In this document: piece after piece, positions 58,720 to 64,000 of the stretch
How the letters are laid out: every line of letters starts with the position of its first letter
Position numbering within the stretch: position 1 is the stretch's first letter
Source of the DNA: Robinsoniella peoriensis
GTDB lineage: Bacteria > Bacillota > Clostridia > Lachnospirales > Lachnospiraceae
Strand: one strand, 5' to 3'
Length of the DNA: 64,000 nt
Assembly: GCF_042680125.1 (NCBI RefSeq)
Contig: NZ_JBHTNY010000004.1
Notes under the pieces: generated by a model
Databases searched by the model: none
What the model was told of the DNA's origin: nothing
The model's input: the letters and a program-made list of their open reading frames with translations, nothing else
Translations under genes and position numbers: made by a program

Positions 58720-60066
58720 ATGAAAATGAAAAGAGCTTTAGCATGGTTATTGGCGGGGACTATGGTTGCTGGTTTGACGGGGTGCGGAGGCAGTTCGGAC
58801 AGCAAAAGTACGGAGGTGTCAAAAGATGGCACCCGGGAAGAAACACAGGCGGGTTCCGGGGAAGCTTCCGGAGACCAGATTACCTTACGTATGGCATGGT
58901 GGGGATCACAAAGCCGACATGATGCCACCAATAAGGTAATTGAAATGTATGAGGAACAGAATCCAAATGTAAAAATTGAAGCGGAATTCTATGATTTTGA
59001 CAGCTATTTTACAAAGCTGGATACTTTAGTGGCTGCTGATGATGTATGGGATATTTTCCAGCTGGGAGGCAATTTCCCCAAATATGAAAATAACATAGAG
59101 ATGCTTGGCAGTTATATCGATAATGGGACAATTGATGTAAAGGATACCACGGAGTCATTTTTGAAAACAACCCAGAATAATAACGGGGATCAGGTAGGTA
59201 TCTCTATTGGAACAAATACATATGGAATCGCATATGATCCTGCTGTTTTTGAAGAGGCCGGATTGACAGAACCATCCGATGACTGGACCTGGGAGGAGTG
59301 GAAGCAGGACTGTCTTACAATCACAGAAAAGCTGGGGATTTTTGGTACTTCCAAAATGGATAACTTTATTGCCGGGGTGACCCAGAGAGTGTCTCAGACA
59401 GAAAAAGATGCCAATTTCTTCAATAAAGAAGGCAATGGGCTTGCCTGGTCAGACGCAAAGCCTATGGCAGATTATCTCTCTATGATAAAAGAACTGACCG
59501 ATGCAGGATCATATCCCGATGCAGGAGCAATTAAAGAAATAAAGGATATTGAAAATGATTATCTGGTTACGGGAGATGCAGGTATGACCTGGGTTGCGTC
59601 CAACCAGATCAATTCCATTATCAATGCTGCGGGAAGGGAAATCAAGATTGCACCGGTTCCCCGTATTACAAAAGACGGCGCTTACGGCATGATTGTTCAA
59701 TCCTCACAGATGCTTTCTATTTCAAAAAACTCCAAACAGAAAGAAGAAGCAGCAAAATTTGTAAATTACTTTGTAAATGATTTAGAAGCAAATAAAGTGT
59801 TAAACGGAGAGCGCGGTGTTCCTATCATGTCTAAGGTAAGAGAGGAAGTAAAAGCGCAGGCGGATGACGCAAATAAGGTGATTTATGACTTTGTTGATAA
59901 AATTGGTAAATTCCCTTTGGAGGACAGTAATGTAATCAGTCCGGAACCCAAGACAGAAATTGAAGACCAGGATAAACTGTTAGTAGAAAAAGTGCAGTAT
60001 GGAGAATTAACACCGGAGGAAGCGGCACAGAAATTAGTAGAATTTGCCCAAAGCAAATTTAATTAA
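58720..60066 (+). CDS. Sugar ABC transporter substrate-binding lipoprotein (second module)
   Basis: A 448-residue family 1 binding protein. The signal peptide ends in the lipobox LTGC, followed by a Gly/Ser/Glu-rich linker and the binding domain: ITLRMAWWGSQSRHDATNKV, DIFQLGGNFPKYENN, GTNTYGIAYDPAVFEEAGL and WEEWKQDCLTITEKLG. ATG 58720 follows GGAGAGG; the earlier in-frame ATG at 58705 has no site. It is the first gene of a four-gene operon with two permeases and a glycosidase-like enzyme. No two-component system is nearby in the window. Confidence 0.93.
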   Translation: MKMKRALAWLLAGTMVAGLTGCGGSSDSKSTEVSKDGTREETQAGSGEASGDQITLRMAWWGSQSRHDATNKVIEMYEEQNPNVKIEAEFYDFDSYFTKLDTLVAADDVWDIFQLGGNFPKYENNIEMLGSYIDNGTIDVKDTTESFLKTTQNNNGDQVGISIGTNTYGIAYDPAVFEEAGLTEPSDDWTWEEWKQDCLTITEKLGIFGTSKMDNFIAGVTQRVSQTEKDANFFNKEGNGLAWSDAKPMADYLSMIKELTDAGSYPDAGAIKEIKDIENDYLVTGDAGMTWVASNQINSIINAAGREIKIAPVPRITKDGAYGMIVQSSQMLSISKNSKQKEEAAKFVNYFVNDLEANKVLNGERGVPIMSKVREEVKAQADDANKVIYDFVDKIGKFPLEDSNVISPEPKTEIEDQDKLLVEKVQYGELTPEEAAQKLVEFAQSKFN

Positions 60067-60102
60067 AATTGCTGACATCCATGGAAGAAAAGGAGAATGG
60101 AT

Positions 60103-61011
60103 ATGGAAAAGAAACAAAGCAGTAAATTCCAGAAGTTTATACATAACAACAATACGGCAGGTTATCTGTTTTCACTGCCATTTATCGTTGGATTCCTGGG
60201 ATTTACCCTGATTCCAATATTAGTATCCATGTACTATTCGGTAACAGATTACAAATTAGGGCAGGATGCTTCTTTTATTGGTATGCAGAATTATTTAAGT
60301 CTGCTGACGGACGAGCGATTTATGAATTCGATGAAAGTGACCGTTATTTACGTTGTGATTTCCGTTCCCGTAAAATTGGCATTTGCCCTTCTGGTTGCAT
60401 ATCTGTTGACAAAGAAGAGAAAAGGCGTTACTTTTTACCGATCTTTATATTATGTTCCATCATTGATCGGCGGCAGTATTGCAGTAGCCCTGGTATGGAA
60501 GACAATCTTCTCTACCAGAGGCCTTGCCAATGCTATTCTCACCGGAATAGGCATGAAGAAGATTTCCTGGCTTGGAGATCCAAATGCGGCAATGGGAATT
60601 CTTATTGCTATGGCTGCATGGCAGTTTGGTTCCTCTATGATTATTTTTGCAGCAGGGCTAAAGGAAATTCCCGGAAGTTATTACGAAGCGGCAGATATTG
60701 ACGGAGCAAATAAATTTCAGAGGTTCTTCAAGATCACCCTGCCATGTCTGTCCCCTATTATTTTATATAATCTGGTAATGCAGACAATATCAGCATTTAT
60801 GTCTTTTACCCAGGCATTTGTAATTACCCAGGGCGGACCAAACGATGCAACGAATTTCTACGCGTTATATGTATATAAACATGCGTTCCAGTATTCCAAT
60901 ATGGGTTATGCCAGCGCTATGTCCTGGATTATGCTGGTTCTGATCAGTGTCGTTACACTTGTGATATTTAAATCGTCAAAATTCTGGGTATTCTCGGAAT
61001 CAGACCAATAG
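60103..61011 (+). CDS. Sugar ABC transporter permease (MalF/UgpA type, second module)
   Basis: A 302-residue permease with six helices. The EAA loop is YYEAADIDGANKFQRFFKI; the N-terminal NTAGYLFSLPFIVGFLGFT is typical. ATG 60103 is preferred to ATG 60097, because AAGGAG lies 7 bases before the former and only 1 base before the latter. The ATPase is encoded elsewhere. Confidence 0.93.
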   Translation: MEKKQSSKFQKFIHNNNTAGYLFSLPFIVGFLGFTLIPILVSMYYSVTDYKLGQDASFIGMQNYLSLLTDERFMNSMKVTVIYVVISVPVKLAFALLVAYLLTKKRKGVTFYRSLYYVPSLIGGSIAVALVWKTIFSTRGLANAILTGIGMKKISWLGDPNAAMGILIAMAAWQFGSSMIIFAAGLKEIPGSYYEAADIDGANKFQRFFKITLPCLSPIILYNLVMQTISAFMSFTQAFVITQGGPNDATNFYALYVYKHAFQYSNMGYASAMSWIMLVLISVVTLVIFKSSKFWVFSESDQ

Positions 61012-61032
61012 GATGAAGGAGGATAAGCTGAC

Positions 61033-61881
61033 ATGGGAATGAAAACAAAACATCGCTTTGGCACTTTCTTCTACCATCTGTTTGTATGCGGATTTGGGCT
61101 GATTATGATTTATCCGGTTCTCTGGATGATCAGTGGTGCTTTTAAGAATAACATGGAAATTTTAAATGGCGGGCTGAAACTTTTGCCCCCTAACTGGAGA
61201 TTTGAGAATTTTACAAATGGATGGTCCGGGTTTGGAGGAATATCTTTTGGGAGATTTTTTGCAAATTCGTTTATTGTAGCTGGTATCTCTACGGCGGCGA
61301 CCGTATTTAGTTCGGCATGTGTCGCTTATGCATTTGCCAGAATCAAATTCAAGGGAAGCAAGATCTGGTTTACTGCCATGATTTGTACCATGATGCTGCC
61401 TGCTCAGATTATTCTGGTGCCGCAGTATATTATATACAACAGGCTTGGCTGGGTGGGAACTTTTTTGCCTCTGATTCTGCCCCATTTCTTCGGACAGGCA
61501 TTCTTCATCTATCAGATGATGCAGTTTGCAAAAGGGATTCCAAGAGAACTGGATGAAGCAGCAACCATAGACGGATGCAGCAAATATTCCATTTTTACCA
61601 GGATCATTTTCCCGCTGCTAAAGCCATCTATTGTAACAACGGTAATCATTCAGTTTTACTGGAAATGGGATGACTTTATGGCACCTATGATTTATCTGAA
61701 TAAACCTAAGATGTATACGGCATCCATCGCAATTAAACAGTTTGCAGATGCTTCCTCTACAACGGATTACGGTGCGATGTTCGCAATGTCCACCTGTTCC
61801 CTGATTCCTGTATTTTTCATTTTCCTGGTTTTTAACAAATATCTGGTGGAAGGAATCAGTACCAGCGGATTGAAAGGATAG
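61033..61881 (+). CDS. Sugar ABC transporter permease (MalG/UgpE type, second module)
   Basis: A 282-residue permease with six helices and the EAA loop ELDEAATIDGCSKYSIFTRI. It forms the channel with the preceding gene product. GAAGGAGG lies upstream of ATG 61033. The glycosidase-like gene starts 7 bases after its stop, so all four genes form one operon. Confidence 0.93.
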   Translation: MGMKTKHRFGTFFYHLFVCGFGLIMIYPVLWMISGAFKNNMEILNGGLKLLPPNWRFENFTNGWSGFGGISFGRFFANSFIVAGISTAATVFSSACVAYAFARIKFKGSKIWFTAMICTMMLPAQIILVPQYIIYNRLGWVGTFLPLILPHFFGQAFFIYQMMQFAKGIPRELDEAATIDGCSKYSIFTRIIFPLLKPSIVTTVIIQFYWKWDDFMAPMIYLNKPKMYTASIAIKQFADASSTTDYGAMFAMSTCSLIPVFFIFLVFNKYLVEGISTSGLKG

Positions 61882-61887
61882 AATGCT

Positions 61888-63954
61888 ATGATTGATAGAC
61901 AGTTGCTGCTGAGCAGGCACAATCCCCATCTTGTTTGTGCCAGTATAGAGTCACCGTTAACGGTGGGAAACGGAGAATTTGCGTTTACCGTGGATGTAAC
62001 CGGGCTGCAGACTTTTTACGGGGAGCAAAAGGAAGCCCATGTACCACTTTGCACTATGAGCCAATGGGGATGGCATACCGCACCGGCAGGAGAAAACAGA
62101 GACATTTATTTTAAGCCCTCCCAGGTAGTAAAAACAAAATACAAAAATGGAGACAGGATAGTCAGCTATGCATCTGACTGTCAGCCGGGAAATGAAGAAA
62201 TCTATCATTGGCTGCGTGAAAATCCCCATCGACTTAATTTATGCAGGCTGACGTTTCTGTGGAATGGGGAAGAGATACCTTCATCGGATATTACAAATGT
62301 GGATCAGACTTTGTCCTTGTATGAAGGAATTATAACAAGCAGATTTACCATCTGCGGATACCCGGCAGAGGTGAAGACTATCTGTGCCGGAGAATGGGAT
62401 GTACTTGGAATTCAAGTGGATTCAGAAGCATTGAAGACAGGGGAGCTCACCGTGGGGATCATGTTTCCTTATGGCAGCAGTGATATTACGGCATCCGACT
62501 GGGAACATGGGCAGTGGCATCAAACCAGGATAGCGGATGGGGATTGTACGGATTTAAAAGGAATGGTACATATTCACCGGATCCTGGACAGAGATCAGTA
62601 TCATGTGATGTTAAACAGGGAGAGTGAGTCTGCACTGACAACGGATAACAGTCATTGCATAAACCTTAGAAATTATGGCAGGATACTGACTTTTACCATA
62701 GGATTTTCGGCTGGTAAACAGGTGCAGATACCGGCTTATGAACAGGTGAAAAGCAGCAGCCGCAGGGAATGGAAGAAGTTCTGGGATATTTGTGGAATGA
62801 TCGATCTCCACCGGTCAAAGGATAAGAGAGCCCTTGAACTGGAGCGCAGGATCATTCTTTCCCAATATCTGCTGAAGCTGCAATCCTGTGGGTCCATGCC
62901 TCCCCAGGAAACGGGGCTGACCTGCAACAGCTGGTACGGAAAGTTCCATCTGGAAATGTACCCCTGGCATTGCGCCTGGTTACCGCTTTGGAATCAGGGA
63001 GATCGTTTAGAAAAGAGCCTGGACTGGTACCGGAAGCATCTTCAGATAGCAAAAGAGAATGCAGCTGGGAATGGTTACCGGGGGGCAAGGTGGCCGAAGA
63101 TGGTAGCTTATGATGGGGTAGACAGTCCTTCTTTTATAGCAGTGCTGCTGATCTGGCAGCAGCCCCATATTATCTATATGCTGGAACTGGTTTATCAAAA
63201 TGGCGGCGGGCAGAAACTGCTGGAGGAGTACTGGGAGGTGGTGAAAGAAACAGCAGACTTTATGTGTGACTTTACCATTTGGAACGAGATGACCGGATAT
63301 TATGACCTGCCGTCACCGCTGATTCCTGCCCAGGAGGAACATGATCCCCGGACAACGAAAAATCCCACCTTTGAATTAGAATACTGGCATTTTACCCTGC
63401 ATATTGCTGCCAGGTGGGCAGAACGTCTGGGAAAAGAGTCGGAAAACTGGATCTATACTGCAGAACATATGGCACCGTCATCAGTGAAAGCGGGGGCTTA
63501 TCTGGCATGTGAGACCTGTCCTGCCACCTTTGAAGAGTGGGGGCGTGACCATCCGTCCATGACCGGAGCATATGGTCTGATTCCCGGAGACCGTATTCTT
63601 AAGAACCGGATGAAAGCAACTTTAAAGAAAGTCTTTGACTGCTGGGACTTTACCACAATGTGGGGCTGGGACTTTGCTATGATGGCAATGACTGCCATAA
63701 GGCTGAACGATCCGGAAACTGCAATTGATATTCTGCTGAAAGACTCTCCCAAGAATTCATATGTAATTAGCGGAAACAACTATCAGGCGGGACGGACGGA
63801 TCTTCCTCTGTATCTGCCGGGAAATGGTTCCCTTCTGCTGGCTGCGGCTATGATGACTGCCGGTTATGCAGGATGCAGGAAAACATTGCCCGGATTTCCA
63901 GAGAATGGAATGTGGGAAGTGGAATACGAAAATATACATCCTTTTCCGTATTAA
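61888..63954 (+). CDS. Unclassified (alpha/alpha)6-type glycosidase, distantly GH65-like
   Basis: A 688-residue cytoplasmic protein with no signal peptide. The N-terminal 290 residues look like a beta-sandwich (SPLTVGNGEFAFTVDVTG at the start, as in GH65/GH95-like enzymes). The C-terminal region is helical, with WYGKFHLEMYPWHCAWLPLW (E356 is a candidate acid), ARWPKMVAYDG, LLIWQQPHIIYMLELVY, TMWGWDFAMMAMTA and LYLPGNGSLLLAAAMM. The layout resembles six-hairpin glycosidases or phosphorylases, but I cannot place it in a characterised family. It ends the second ABC operon, so it likely cleaves the imported sugar. Confidence 0.7.
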   Translation: MIDRQLLLSRHNPHLVCASIESPLTVGNGEFAFTVDVTGLQTFYGEQKEAHVPLCTMSQWGWHTAPAGENRDIYFKPSQVVKTKYKNGDRIVSYASDCQPGNEEIYHWLRENPHRLNLCRLTFLWNGEEIPSSDITNVDQTLSLYEGIITSRFTICGYPAEVKTICAGEWDVLGIQVDSEALKTGELTVGIMFPYGSSDITASDWEHGQWHQTRIADGDCTDLKGMVHIHRILDRDQYHVMLNRESESALTTDNSHCINLRNYGRILTFTIGFSAGKQVQIPAYEQVKSSSRREWKKFWDICGMIDLHRSKDKRALELERRIILSQYLLKLQSCGSMPPQETGLTCNSWYGKFHLEMYPWHCAWLPLWNQGDRLEKSLDWYRKHLQIAKENAAGNGYRGARWPKMVAYDGVDSPSFIAVLLIWQQPHIIYMLELVYQNGGGQKLLEEYWEVVKETADFMCDFTIWNEMTGYYDLPSPLIPAQEEHDPRTTKNPTFELEYWHFTLHIAARWAERLGKESENWIYTAEHMAPSSVKAGAYLACETCPATFEEWGRDHPSMTGAYGLIPGDRILKNRMKATLKKVFDCWDFTTMWGWDFAMMAMTAIRLNDPETAIDILLKDSPKNSYVISGNNYQAGRTDLPLYLPGNGSLLLAAAMMTAGYAGCRKTLPGFPENGMWEVEYENIHPFPY

Positions 63955-64000
63955 TTTTTTTGTTCTAACAGGGAAATCATGGATTAAATTGTATCAGGAT

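Noticed and set aside
1..64000. CRISPR arrays, tRNA/rRNA genes, insertion sequences, prophage
   Set aside because: No regularly spaced repeats, no cloverleaf with CCA-type end, no transposase, integrase or phage structural gene was seen.

Overview
The window looks like the chromosome of an anaerobic, carbohydrate-fermenting member of the Clostridia, most likely a gut-type Lachnospiraceae. That is an inference from gene content: an oxygen-independent ribonucleotide reductase, an [FeFe] hydrogenase, a GatCAB amidotransferase, a feo ferrous-iron cluster, YesM/YesN-type sugar two-component systems, and sugar ABC clusters without their own ATPase. DNA is moderately AT-rich and nearly every gene has a strong GGAGG-type ribosome binding site. 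I saw no rRNA, tRNA, CRISPR array, prophage or insertion sequence.

Layout. 1-3199: gatC (5' cut off), gatA, gatB. 3284-7376: a MATE exporter and a GH31 alpha-glycosidase. 7432-11727: nrdD behind a leader with a striking inverted repeat, a C_GCAxxG_C_C protein, tcdA and an amidohydrolase. 11888-13274: an iron-type operator followed by DUF2325, DUF3793 and flavodoxin genes. 13275-19841: a hexuronate (kdu) operon flanked by a divergent AraC regulator and a convergent sensor kinase whose partner is a short AraC-type protein with no receiver domain. 20042-22897: an HD protein, a MATE remnant and a cellulose-synthase-like GT2.

23097-34474 is one sugar module: sensor kinase, response regulator and membrane-anchored binding protein, then a lipoprotein SBP, two permeases and a GH38 alpha-mannosidase. 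34589-35035 is a YqeY-like gene. 35209-43109 is the iron region: feoA, feoA, feoB, two small Cys-rich membrane proteins, a DUF4432 epimerase-like gene, a third feoA, an unusual Fur-like protein, a short DtxR-type regulator and an [FeFe] hydrogenase. The motif GTTAG-N6-CTAAC recurs in front of these genes and also in front of the distant flavodoxin operon, which suggests one iron regulon.

43128-54590 holds a tyrosine phosphatase, a SNF2 helicase, GlgX, a secreted Ig-like/SGNH protein, an L,D-transpeptidase, a 22-codon small ORF in front of an attenuator-like hairpin, and KtrBA potassium uptake. 54596-58393 holds a MerR regulator, a YeiH-type exporter with a divergent LysR regulator whose 3' end runs into a Nudix gene remnant, and a methyltransferase. 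58638-63954 is a second sugar module: SBP, two permeases and an unclassified (alpha/alpha)6-type glycosidase.

No single spectacular new system is proven. The best leads are the GTTAG-N6-CTAAC regulon, the nrdD leader, the receiver-less AraC partner, the small ORF before ktrB and the unclassified glycosidase.
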